Shown here: positions 1 to 7,152 of the stretch, piece after piece | Layout of the letters: the number at the start of each line of letters is the position of its first letter | Position numbering within the stretch: the first letter of the stretch is position 1 | Translations under genes and position numbers: made by a program | Notes under the pieces: generated by a model | Databases searched by the model: none | Seen by the model: the letters and a program-made list of their open reading frames with translations, nothing else | Told to the model about the DNA's origin: nothing | Source of the DNA: JANRKG01 sp033763635 | Lineage (GTDB): Bacteria; Cyanobacteriota; Cyanobacteriia; GCF-001939115 | Assembly (NCBI GenBank): GCA_033763635.1 | Contig: JANRKG010000034.1 | Location: forward strand, 1-23,771 | Length of the DNA: 23,771 nucleotides | Direction of reading: 5' to 3'

Positions 1-1
1 G

Positions 2-88
2 GCTTCCGCAACAGAGGTTGCCCGCCTAACAGAAGCAATTGTGCGGGATGAAAAAGTATATTTGTACCGCTGGCGCAAACCCTTCTGA
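2..88 (+). CDS. C-terminal end of an unidentified protein (partial)
   Basis: Frame 2 is open from the window edge to a TGA at 86-88 and encodes 28 residues ending in YLYRWRKPF. The composition is coding-like: a mixed acidic/basic helix (EVARLTEAIVRDEK) followed by an aromatic basic tail. The start lies outside the window. I do not recognise the family from so short a piece. The desaturase gene follows 82 bp later on the same strand; no terminator hairpin is visible between them, so co-transcription is possible. Confidence 0.5.
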   Translation, partial: ASATEVARLTEAIVRDEKVYLYRWRKPF

Positions 89-170
89 AGTCCACTTAAA
101 AAGGGACAACTGGCCTGAGGGGGCGGTTTGCGGTAGATTTACGGAAGATTGCGTGAATCTTTAAGAACCT

Positions 171-1181
171 ATGGCATTGCAACCATTTAACGTCTCTCCT
201 AAACCCACTGAACTCGATTTGAATCCGCTTCAGGCAAACTGGAATGCCTTGAAAGGAGTCACGCTCTCAAAAGAGGAGTTACGATCGATTTTAGAAATCC
301 AGCCGGGACGGGTTTATTTTGACCTGGGATTGCTGTTGGTGTCGTTGCTGGCAGTGCCCTTTCTCTATCGCTTCTTCCCCAATCCCCTGATTTTTGGGCT
401 GTGCATTCTCCTCAACGTCCGTAACTTGAACTCTCTGGCCCAACTGGTCCACTTTAGCGATCATGGCTGTTTGCTCGAAACACCCCAGGCTAACGCGATC
501 GTCGGCAACCTCTGTGCGTACCTGATTGGCTACACCCGCAAGGGGCACATGCAATCCCATCTGAAACACCACCTGTATCTCAATACGCCAGAAGACCCCG
601 ATCGCATCTGGGGAGAGCCGAATCAGACTCCCCGCCAGTTTCTGCGGATGTTGCTGCAAGATTTCTTCTTTCTGTCTGCCCTGAAGCGGTTGTCCCAGTA
701 TGCCCAACCATCTGACACAAAAGCATCATTTTCTACGACACCCTGGCAGAAACTGAGTCCCGCGTTTCTGTGGGGAGCTTTGAAGGTCATGTATCCCGTA
801 ATTCTGACTCAGCTTACGGTGCTGGGATTCTATAGCCTGGTGTTGGGTCCCATCTACTATCCCCTGTTCTATGTGCTGCCGATCATGACCCTGTATCCGG
901 CGCTGATTCGGTTGCGATCGGCGGTGGAACACAATTTTGAACCGGGAATCAGCCCAGAGTCTCAGCCGCAGGAAATCACTCGCAGCACCCACGCGAATTG
1001 GTTTGAACGGTTTATTATTGCGCCGTTGGGAACTCATCACCACTGCGAACATCACCTCTTTCCCAAGGTGCCCTATTACCATTTACCCCGTGTACAGCAA
1101 CTCATGGTCGATCGGGGATTAGAAATCCCTGCCGCTCCTGGTTATTTCGGGTTTCTCTGGCAAAAATTTGCGCTGCATTGA
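171..1181 (+). CDS. Membrane fatty acid desaturase-family protein (three histidine boxes)
   Basis: This 336-aa protein has the layout of the membrane di-iron desaturase/hydroxylase superfamily. Histidine box 1 is HFSDH at residues 94-98. Box 2 is HMQSHLKHH at 126-134, followed by the TPEDPD stretch common in these enzymes. Box 3 is HCEHH at 291-295, followed by LFPKVPYYHLP, a hallmark of the family. Hydrophobic segments lie near 50-90, 108-122 and 205-245. The family introduces double bonds or hydroxyls into acyl chains or carotenoids using O2 and ferredoxin; the substrate cannot be read from the sequence. Box 1 lacks the usual HDxxH form, so this is not an obvious DesA/B/C/D or CrtR. ATG at 171 follows a weak AAGAA ribosome site. 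The response regulator gene begins 97 bp downstream. Confidence 0.85.
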   Translation: MALQPFNVSPKPTELDLNPLQANWNALKGVTLSKEELRSILEIQPGRVYFDLGLLLVSLLAVPFLYRFFPNPLIFGLCILLNVRNLNSLAQLVHFSDHGCLLETPQANAIVGNLCAYLIGYTRKGHMQSHLKHHLYLNTPEDPDRIWGEPNQTPRQFLRMLLQDFFFLSALKRLSQYAQPSDTKASFSTTPWQKLSPAFLWGALKVMYPVILTQLTVLGFYSLVLGPIYYPLFYVLPIMTLYPALIRLRSAVEHNFEPGISPESQPQEITRSTHANWFERFIIAPLGTHHHCEHHLFPKVPYYHLPRVQQLMVDRGLEIPAAPGYFGFLWQKFALH

Positions 1182-1278
1182 AAGACAGGAGTGATTTGAT
1201 CCAATTGAATTCTTGAGCGGAGCATCCCAATTGGAATGAGCCAGGATAATATCAAGGTGCTGATTCTCTCCATTCATT

Positions 1279-2028
1279 GTGGCGCTACTTGAACCTTCGG
1301 TGTTACAAATCGAGCACCAAATCAAAAAAATTCTGATCGCGGACGATGAGGCTCTCATTCGAGAAACGGTGGGCTTATCCCTGAAGGAGGAAGGCTACGA
1401 CGTGGCTCTCGCTCCTGACGGGCGATCGGCATGGGAGATGCTCTACTCAAGGGATGGGGCCGATCGTACTCCCTCCACCTATGACCTGATTATTTTAGAT
1501 GTGATGTTACCCAACATGAATGGGTTGGACCTGTGCCGTCTCATTCGTCAAGGAGGGGACGAAGTGCCAATTCTGATGTTGAGTGCTCGTGGGAGTGAGA
1601 CCGATCGGGTGGTGGGTTTGGAAGTTGGAGCCGATGATTATCTGGCAAAACCCTTTGGCATGCGGGAATTGATCGCCCGTTGTCGTGCCCTGCTCCGCCG
1701 CGCCTACCCAGAACGCCCAATGAACCCGGACAGTGTTTTGAGATTTAAAGACATTACTTTGAACGCTCAAACCTGCCAGGTGAGTGTTCGGGGACAGGAG
1801 ATTTATCTTTCTCCGAAAGAATTTAAGTTGCTAGAATGCTTGATTACTCAACCCCACCGAGTTTGGTCCCGTGAACAACTGGTGGACCAGATCTGGGGGG
1901 TTGATTTTATGGGAGATTCTAAAACTGTGGATGTTCATATTCGTTGGCTGCGCGAAAAACTGGAAATGGACCCCGGCAAGCCTGAATATGTGCAGACCGT
2001 CCGTGGTTTTGGCTATCGTTTGGGATGA
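1279..2028 (+). CDS. OmpR/PhoB-family response regulator (SphR-like)
   Basis: This 249-aa two-component regulator has an N-terminal receiver domain (about 17-138): acidic pair D22/D23, phosphoacceptor D74 in LIILDVMLP, S102 in MLSARG and K124 in AKPFG. A C-terminal winged-helix DNA-binding domain (about 150-249) carries the LSPKEFKLLECL helix, the recognition region around TVDVHIRWLREKL, and the RGFGYRLG end. The DNA-binding domain resembles the cyanobacterial phosphate regulator SphR/PhoB in my memory of the family; an exact orthologue call needs a tree. The start is GTG at 1279; GTG at 1300 is an alternative, and neither has a clear Shine-Dalgarno site. No kinase gene is adjacent. The gene ends 30 bp before the C39-like gene, so the two probably share a transcript. 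Confidence 0.92.
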   Translation: MALLEPSVLQIEHQIKKILIADDEALIRETVGLSLKEEGYDVALAPDGRSAWEMLYSRDGADRTPSTYDLIILDVMLPNMNGLDLCRLIRQGGDEVPILMLSARGSETDRVVGLEVGADDYLAKPFGMRELIARCRALLRRAYPERPMNPDSVLRFKDITLNAQTCQVSVRGQEIYLSPKEFKLLECLITQPHRVWSREQLVDQIWGVDFMGDSKTVDVHIRWLREKLEMDPGKPEYVQTVRGFGYRLG

Positions 2029-2058
2029 GAGTGAACTTTTAACTTCAATGAGGTGCGT

Positions 2059-3699
2059 ATGACCCAGACTCCGGTTGCAAATCCAGGAACAGCCCCATCT
2101 CCGCCTGTCGCCGTGAGCTATCTCGGCCCCAGGGAAGTGTTACTCAATCAAGCCATTACGCTTCAGGGGAAGTATGATCCCCTCAGAGTCACGACCCTTA
2201 CCCTGATTGCGGAAGATCGCTTTCCCCTTGGTCTCCAGGTCAATCCGCAAACTGCTTCCTGGCAGGTCCAGCTTCCCCAGGGGTTTAAGACACCGGGAGT
2301 CCGTTGGTTACGCTTGAAGGGAACGGATGCTAGTGGCAAAACCGTCGGTGAACAGGTGATCTACATTACGGTCAGCACTGATCCCATGACGATCGGGCAG
2401 GACTTTACCCTGAAGATCCTGGAGAATTCTCTGTTCAAAGCCTGTCCGATTGATTCCTCGAAACTTCCGGCAGATCAGAAAGCGATCGTCAGTGCAGGGC
2501 AAACTTTCAGAGTGATCAAGTATGGCTTCGTCGATGGGCACCTCAAGCTTGTGCTCGATCCACCGATCGCACCTCTGGGGGAATTTGGTTACTTTTACGA
2601 ACCCCATGTTCAACTGAGTAAGGGAAGCCGGGTGCTGCGGTTTACGATCAGCGATGTGCCCGACAATCCGCTTGGGGGTGGGCAAGCCTTGATCACTCAA
2701 ACAACCTTGTTGAAAGCCAAACCAGAAGACTCCTCCAAACTTCCCGACAGCCAAAAAACCCAATTAGTGCAGGGATTGAGCTTGCCAATTACGGGATATG
2801 CAGCGGTTCCCGGTCATTTCCGCCTTTCCCTGGTAGACGAGATTCCGGCTTTTGGGAAGACGGGGTTTGTCTATTGGCAGCACGTTCAGATCAAGCGAGA
2901 TGGAAAGGTTGTTAGCTTCTCCCCCAATGCATTGACGGTTTGGATTCTCAAAACGACGGTCTTTAAGAAGCGCCCTGTTGCTTCTGCCAGCCTCAAATCT
3001 AATGAACGAGCCGTTCTCCAGGCAGGTAGTTTCTATGGGGTTTCGGGCTATGTGGTGGCAGAGGATCACATTAAAGTGGCGCTGACTGAAAACATTCCTG
3101 GTTTTGGAAATACGGGCTATATCTTCACAGATCATGTTCAACTCAAGCGGGGAGGCCAACCCTTCAACCCTGCCCCCAAACAAATTGAACTGAACGTTCC
3201 CTATTTCTCCCAACGGGATAATCCCCGATTGTCCTGGGCCACCTGTAACGTGACTTCGATCGCGATGGTGCTAGCCTACTATGGTATTCGTTCAAGAGGG
3301 GGCGGGCAGTTAGAAGATGAAATGCTTCAGTGGTGTTTGAACAAATATGGGGAAGGTAGTCAGACCGATAATGCTGTTCTCTCAGCACTGATTAAAGCTT
3401 ATGGGTTTAAGACCAGCTTTACGACCACTCGCCGTTGGGTTGAGGTCAAAACAGAATTGATGAATGGGCGGCCTGTGGTGCTGGGCGGATATTTCACTCA
3501 CGGAGGACACATTATTACGCTAGTGGGCTACAACGCTCAGGGCTTTATTGTGAATGATCCCTGGGGAGATGCATTGTCCGGTTATACCAATACGGAAGGC
3601 CGGAAGTTGCTGTATCCCTACAACTACATGGATCGGGTAGCTGGACCTGATCGGGGGGTTTGGGCGCACTTTATTGAAAAACAGGCTGCAAGAGGCTAA
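2059..3699 (+). CDS. C39-like cysteine peptidase-fold protein with three internal repeats
   Basis: This is about 546 aa. I prefer ATG at 2059, preceded by GAGG five bases upstream, over the in-frame GTG at 2053. An Ig-like beta-rich region (about 20-106) comes first. Three copies of a roughly 85-residue beta repeat follow (about 117-195, 212-288, 296-370); each has KxxPxxSSxL, a hydrophobic strand, and a GFGxTGYxxxxHVQLKRGG-type end, and looks SH3-like. The C-terminal domain (about 376-530) matches Peptidase_C39_2: C396 in SWATCN, H484 in HGGHIITLVGY and D500 in NDPWG form a papain-like triad. Such domains cleave peptides or cell-wall cross-links. There is no signal peptide or membrane segment, which is odd for a wall-acting enzyme. 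It is probably co-transcribed with the response regulator. Confidence 0.85.
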   Translation: MTQTPVANPGTAPSPPVAVSYLGPREVLLNQAITLQGKYDPLRVTTLTLIAEDRFPLGLQVNPQTASWQVQLPQGFKTPGVRWLRLKGTDASGKTVGEQVIYITVSTDPMTIGQDFTLKILENSLFKACPIDSSKLPADQKAIVSAGQTFRVIKYGFVDGHLKLVLDPPIAPLGEFGYFYEPHVQLSKGSRVLRFTISDVPDNPLGGGQALITQTTLLKAKPEDSSKLPDSQKTQLVQGLSLPITGYAAVPGHFRLSLVDEIPAFGKTGFVYWQHVQIKRDGKVVSFSPNALTVWILKTTVFKKRPVASASLKSNERAVLQAGSFYGVSGYVVAEDHIKVALTENIPGFGNTGYIFTDHVQLKRGGQPFNPAPKQIELNVPYFSQRDNPRLSWATCNVTSIAMVLAYYGIRSRGGGQLEDEMLQWCLNKYGEGSQTDNAVLSALIKAYGFKTSFTTTRRWVEVKTELMNGRPVVLGGYFTHGGHIITLVGYNAQGFIVNDPWGDALSGYTNTEGRKLLYPYNYMDRVAGPDRGVWAHFIEKQAARG

Positions 3700-3723
3700 G
3701 GGCTACTCCTTCCAGCGGATTTT

Positions 3724-3752
3724 GTAGAGATGTTCCTTTGGAACGTCTCTAC
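3724..3752. repeat. GTAGAGA palindromic element, copy 1 (possible bidirectional terminator)
   Basis: GTAGAGATGTTCC (3724-3736), TTT loop, GGAACGTCTCTAC (3740-3752): 13-bp arms that pair fully on the plus-strand RNA if one G-U is allowed. It is followed by GGCTTTCC. A near-identical element lies at 16148-16176, also followed by GGCTTT. Related GTAGAGACG palindromes are common dispersed repeats in filamentous cyanobacteria. It sits between two convergent genes and overlaps the last codon and stop of the minus-strand one. Confidence 0.8.
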
Positions 3753-4336
3753 GGCTTTCCTTTGAAGATATTCAAGAACGAAAAAAGATTGGGCTTCGTT
3801 GGGGACCTTTCGGATACGGGTACAGAACTGAGTAACCCATCGGGAGCCTTAAAGTCGATGAGTAAGACAATGCGGGTGCGATCGGAACGGTTCCAGGCTT
3901 CATGTTCGGAAGTGTCGTCAAAAACCAGACATTTCCCTTCAGACCAGGCATGGGTTTTGTCGGCGACCCGGAGGGCACACTCGTCGGGAACGATCACCCC
4001 CAGGTGACATCGCAGTAAGCCATCTGGATATCCCGTATGGGGAGCAATATGGGTTCCCGGAGCCAGGGACGAAAACCCTGCTGTCGTGAGGCCGGGAATT
4101 TGTGCTAACAGGGCTGCTGTTTTCGGGCACAACTGACAGTTTTTTGCCAATTTGATCCCAAAAGCATAAAGACCAAAGGTATCCCACCCTTTCCCATAGA
4201 GATACTTTTCAGGCCAGGGAATAAAATCACCCTCGCGCAGTTGTTCCAACTCTGCCCGGACGGTTTGCCAGTTAGACTCCAGGGTGGTCACAAATTCAAA
4301 TTGCTGGGGATCGTAAAACACGTAGCTACCATTCAC
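3749..4336 (-). CDS. Aspartyl/asparaginyl beta-hydroxylase-domain protein
   Basis: This 195-aa protein matches the AspH domain (PF05118), a cupin-fold Fe(II)/2-oxoglutarate oxygenase. The core shows GTHIAPHTG (H100), then R109 and H111 in LLRCHLGVIVP, and H145 in FDDTSEHEAWN. Known enzymes bind iron with two histidines, which H100 and H145 would supply; R109/H111 and the downstream RTRIVLLIDF correspond to the 2-oxoglutarate-binding strands. Bacterial stand-alone versions hydroxylate peptides or lipids in some cases; the substrate here is unknown. The predicted start is GTG at 4336 after AGAG; GTG at codon 6 is an alternative. The TAG stop lies inside the palindromic repeat at 3724-3752, so the C-terminal residues may derive from the repeat. 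It converges on the C39-like gene. Confidence 0.85.
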   Translation of the reverse strand: MNGSYVFYDPQQFEFVTTLESNWQTVRAELEQLREGDFIPWPEKYLYGKGWDTFGLYAFGIKLAKNCQLCPKTAALLAQIPGLTTAGFSSLAPGTHIAPHTGYPDGLLRCHLGVIVPDECALRVADKTHAWSEGKCLVFDDTSEHEAWNRSDRTRIVLLIDFKAPDGLLSSVPVSERSPTKPNLFSFLNIFKGKP

Positions 4337-4385
4337 CTCTAAAATTTCAGCCTATCACCGAAGCCACTGGAGCCAAGTCCCCAGT

Positions 4386-4628
4386 CTATCGTTTCAAGAG
4401 TCCCCATTGCGTTAAAGTTCGGCGAATCAAGAGAGATAGCACGGTAAAAATCGTTCTGAAGACTTCCCCTGGACCTCCTAAGCGCCTCCCCGTTTGCCAA
4501 ACAAAAACGACCCAATCCCATCCCCGACGAAGCGTCTCCCCCAAGGGCACTCCGCTTGCAGGAGACGGTTCTGGTGTAGAGGAAGGCGATGGGGAGGGAA
4601 CGGGTTTGAGTTCGCTATGCGGTTCCAT
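4386..4628 (-). CDS. Small proline-rich hypothetical protein
   Basis: I do not recognise this 80-aa protein. It starts with a Pro/Ser-rich linker (residues about 9-28, VPSPSPSSTPEPSPAS), then two short aromatic/hydrophobic stretches (WDWVVFVWQ near 40 and FRTIFTVLSLLI near 60) with basic flanks. This suggests a small membrane-associated or amphipathic protein. I chose ATG at 4628; the frame stays open upstream into the neighbouring gene, and no convincing ribosome site is visible, so the start is uncertain. It lies 49 bp downstream of the membrane-anchored gene at 4678-5262 on the same strand. That upstream protein also has a proline/serine-rich linker, and the two are probably one transcript. 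Confidence 0.5.
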   Translation of the reverse strand: MEPHSELKPVPSPSPSSTPEPSPASGVPLGETLRRGWDWVVFVWQTGRRLGGPGEVFRTIFTVLSLLIRRTLTQWGLLKR

Positions 4629-4677
4629 CGTGACTGCCAAAAAATTGCTCAGAACAAAATACCATAGGATGGGTTGC

Positions 4678-5262
4678 TTATTGATCCCCTCGCAAGGTGA
4701 GTTGCCATTCAGACAATCGCCCATTCCAGAGAGGCAGGGGAGTTTCCCCTACGACGAAGGGTCCCCAATAAGCGCGTGAGCCATCCTGAGCAAAGGCGAC
4801 AATAATATCTCCTTTTTTCAATCGTAGAGCGCTTCCCGGTAGGGAGAGGGTTAACCCCCGCAAGCTGCCTTCCGAAGGAGCAAAATCCCAATGGGCAGGC
4901 GTGCTATACCGGGCTTGCTGGGAGCCAGCGCGAGCAGGGAGGCGGCTTAATAGAGCAATCCTAACAGGATGGGGGGTTTGATTGCTGACCCGCAATGCAC
5001 CCGGACCTGCTGCCGCTACCGTGGGGACAGGGGAAGCCCCCGTTTTTGGCTCAGGATTGGGGACCGAGGAACTGGGAAGGGGGGGAGCCGGAAGGGTGCT
5101 AGCAGGAGCTGTGTTGCGAAGGGCGATCGACTCTGGCAGAGCAGAGAGCTTTTCTTCTTCGCGAGACCAGGTATCGAGATGGAATTTGCCCAAAGCTAAA
5201 AGGATTGCGCCCAAGAACATGGAGCCGGAAATAATTAGAGCAGGGTATCGAATAAGTTTCAT
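4678..5262 (-). CDS. Membrane-anchored hypothetical protein with Pro/Ala/Ser linker
   Basis: This 194-aa protein is of unrecognised family. Residues 8-25 (IISGSMFLGAILLALGKF) form an N-terminal transmembrane anchor or uncleaved signal, preceded by basic residues, so the rest is probably outside the cytoplasm. A low-complexity Pro/Ala/Ser linker (about 50-85) leads to a C-terminal beta-rich globular domain (about 88-194, from LRVSNQTPHPVRIALLSR to SEWQLTLRGD). That domain has alternating strands and a conserved-looking WGPFVVGETPLPLWNG stretch. ATG at 5262 has GAAGG seven bases upstream, a good ribosome site. It is probably first in a two-gene operon with the 80-aa gene. The promoter should lie within the 463-bp gene-poor stretch shared with ycf20. 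Confidence 0.7.
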   Translation of the reverse strand: MKLIRYPALIISGSMFLGAILLALGKFHLDTWSREEEKLSALPESIALRNTAPASTLPAPPLPSSSVPNPEPKTGASPVPTVAAAGPGALRVSNQTPHPVRIALLSRLPARAGSQQARYSTPAHWDFAPSEGSLRGLTLSLPGSALRLKKGDIIVAFAQDGSRAYWGPFVVGETPLPLWNGRLSEWQLTLRGDQ

Positions 5263-5725
5263 CGTATGCCTTCACCCCGCGATGAGTGAGCTTTCATTTA
5301 GCAATAGCAAGCTTAGAAGACAACTAATTTCAGGATTTAATGAACTTTCAAAGTCATCAGTTTAAACTCACCAGAAAACTTTAGACTCACGGTTTTGAAA
5401 ATTGCAAATAAAAATGCAAAATGGAAGTCTTAGATTGGCAATCTAATTCCAACAATCTGGTCAAGTTTGTTTCTGCAATGGCCCTACCGCAAGTAGTTCG
5501 ATGGGCTGCAAGAACGGTGGTAATTTTACTGGTGATTTTATAGATCTATTCTCGCCGATCGCTCCCCATGACTGAAATTGCCTGGGAGGAAAATCCCAAT
5601 CTAATGCTCAATTTTTCTCAATGCTTTCTATCAGGTTAGCGATGATCGTCAAGACGTTCCGTTATCTATAGACGTTCCGGGAAACTTCGTTACCATTCAA
5701 CGGAATATTTCTGTGGAGAAATAAT
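5263..5725. other. 463-bp divergent intergenic region (promoters, short repeats)
   Basis: This stretch separates the minus-strand membrane-anchored gene from ycf20. It contains an AT-rich half (5330-5450), an inverted repeat TTAGATT-GGC-AATCTAA at 5430-5446, and a 10-bp direct repeat AGACGTTCCG at 5652-5661 and 5670-5679. Short open frames (27, 40 and 23 codons at 5282, 5421 and 5568) lack ribosome sites. I see no RNA gene or strong terminator. Confidence 0.6.
5430..5446. promoter_or_regulatory. Inverted repeat, possible operator
   Basis: Perfect 7-bp arms TTAGATT and AATCTAA flank GGC. The flanks GGAA (5423-5426) and TTCC (5447-5450) are also complementary, though spaced unevenly. It lies in the divergent region about 170 bp from the minus-strand gene and 280 bp from ycf20. 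The geometry would suit a dimeric regulator, but no known consensus is matched. Confidence 0.3.
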
Positions 5726-6058
5726 ATGCAAAACACTCGTCTCAACACCTTGTTTGATCGGGCTACAAATCAGTTTGAGCAATTTTTTCGCAATCCGTGG
5801 CGACGGCTTTCTCTGCTGACCATTGCACTGCTGTTTGGGATTTACCTGGGAACAGCGATCCCCACCACCGCAGGGCAGCGGGCAGAATTAGATATTACAA
5901 CCGCTGGGCTACTGGTGCTTATTACAGAGAGCATTAGCCGCGTAATCTACGGTAACACTAACCGAGGCCCCCGCTCCCTGGGAGTGGACTTGATTAATAC
6001 CACCAAGATTGGGTTGGTTTATGGGATGTTTGTGGAAGCGTTCAAGATTGCCAGTTGA
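5726..6058 (+). CDS. ycf20: Ycf20/DUF565 family membrane protein
   Basis: This 110-aa protein matches DUF565 (Ycf20), conserved in cyanobacteria and plastids. The N-terminal amphipathic part (FDRATNQFEQFFRNPWRR) precedes transmembrane segments at about 28-47 (LSLLTIALLFGIYLGTAIP) and 57-75 (ITTAGLLVLITESISRVIY). A shorter hydrophobic end follows around 90-108. Its biochemical role is not settled; algal and plant homologues have been tied to non-photochemical quenching. ATG at 5726 is preceded by GGAGAAATAAT, giving GGAG about seven bases upstream. The TGA stop overlaps the TTG start of the glycerate kinase gene in the tetranucleotide TTGA, so the two are translationally coupled. Confidence 0.85.
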   Translation: MQNTRLNTLFDRATNQFEQFFRNPWRRLSLLTIALLFGIYLGTAIPTTAGQRAELDITTAGLLVLITESISRVIYGNTNRGPRSLGVDLINTTKIGLVYGMFVEAFKIAS

Positions 6059-7089
6059 GTATTTTTCAGCGCTGGATGGCCCAATCATCCTTAACAACCT
6101 CTGAGATAAAATTTTTGGGTGACGCATTATTGGAAGATCCCGATCGTGCCCATGCCTTTGGGATCACAGATGAGAACTGGGAGGCGGTGCTGTTCGATCG
6201 CCTTCACCTCCTCCGCGCCTCTTACCCTAACTACCAACACCTGTGCCAGGAGCAATTGCAGATTCCTCCCGATCTGACCCCTCTATGGGAGTTGTGGATT
6301 CCGCTAGCAGTGGGGTTGCACCAGCGACGACAGGCCCTCGATCGCCCCCTGGTTCAAGGCATTTTAGGGGGACAGGGAACAGGAAAAACCACAATGGGGG
6401 CTGTTCTTGCCCTGCTGCTCTCCCACCTGGGCTACCCCACCCTCAGTCTTTCCCTGGATGACCTGTACAAACCCTATGTCGAGCGGCAAAGACTTCAGGA
6501 ACAAGATCCCCGATTGCTTTGGCGCGGTCCTCCCGGCACCCATGAGGTTTCCTTGGGGATCGAGGTCTTGGGGCAGTTGCGCCGGGGAAACACTCCCGTT
6601 TCCGTCCCCCGATTTGATAAGTCAGCTCATCAGGGACAGGGCGATCGAACCCAATCAGAAACGGTCCAAGACATTCAAGTCGTGCTATTTGAAGGATGGT
6701 TTGTCGGGATGCGCCCGATCGATCCCCACTGTTTTGATGATCCCCCCGATCCCATTACCACTGAGGCCGATCGCACCTTTGCCCGTGACATGAACGATCG
6801 GTTGCGGGAATACCTGCCCCTCTGGGATTGCCTCGATCACCTCTGGGTATTAACTCCCGTCGATTACCGTCTCAGTCAGCAGTGGCGGCGGCGGGCGGAA
6901 CAACATCGGATTGCCAGGGGCGGAGCGGGCATGACGGAGGGGGAAGTGGATCGGTTTGTCGAATATTTCTGGAAAGCGCTCCATCCCACTTTGTTTTTGC
7001 CCCCGCTATTGAAAACACCGGGGGCTGTGGATTTGGCGATCGAAATTCAGGCAGACCATACCCCCGGAAAGGTGTATCGTCCGGCCTGA
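6055..7089 (+). CDS. glyK: D-glycerate 3-kinase (plant/cyanobacterial type)
   Basis: This 344-aa protein belongs to the P-loop glycerate kinase family shared by cyanobacteria and plants. The family phosphorylates D-glycerate to 3-phosphoglycerate with ATP, the last step of photorespiration. Walker A is GGQGTGKT at residues 105-112. DDLYKP (about 135-140), the WRGPPGTHE stretch and VPRFDKSAHQGQGDR are family signatures, and VVLFEGWFVGMRP follows. Helical N-terminal residues (1-95) match family length. The longest frame uses TTG at 6055, overlapping the ycf20 stop by 4 bp; ATG at 6076 would give a protein 7 residues shorter. Its product feeds the same pool as Pgk, encoded about 8 kb away. Confidence 0.92.
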   Translation: MSIFQRWMAQSSLTTSEIKFLGDALLEDPDRAHAFGITDENWEAVLFDRLHLLRASYPNYQHLCQEQLQIPPDLTPLWELWIPLAVGLHQRRQALDRPLVQGILGGQGTGKTTMGAVLALLLSHLGYPTLSLSLDDLYKPYVERQRLQEQDPRLLWRGPPGTHEVSLGIEVLGQLRRGNTPVSVPRFDKSAHQGQGDRTQSETVQDIQVVLFEGWFVGMRPIDPHCFDDPPDPITTEADRTFARDMNDRLREYLPLWDCLDHLWVLTPVDYRLSQQWRRRAEQHRIARGGAGMTEGEVDRFVEYFWKALHPTLFLPPLLKTPGAVDLAIEIQADHTPGKVYRPA

Positions 7090-7152
7090 TCCCCCAAGCT
7101 CGTCTCAAGATTGATTATCCTGGGAAAAAAGACTTTTTGGAGTCCAGTCACC

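Noticed and set aside
5282..5365. 27-codon frame MSELSFSNSK...
   Set aside because: No ribosome site and no distinctive composition; likely chance.
5421..5543. 40-codon frame MEVLDWQSNS... with a hydrophobic end
   Set aside because: No ribosome site and it contains an inverted repeat. Kept only as a remark on the intergenic region.
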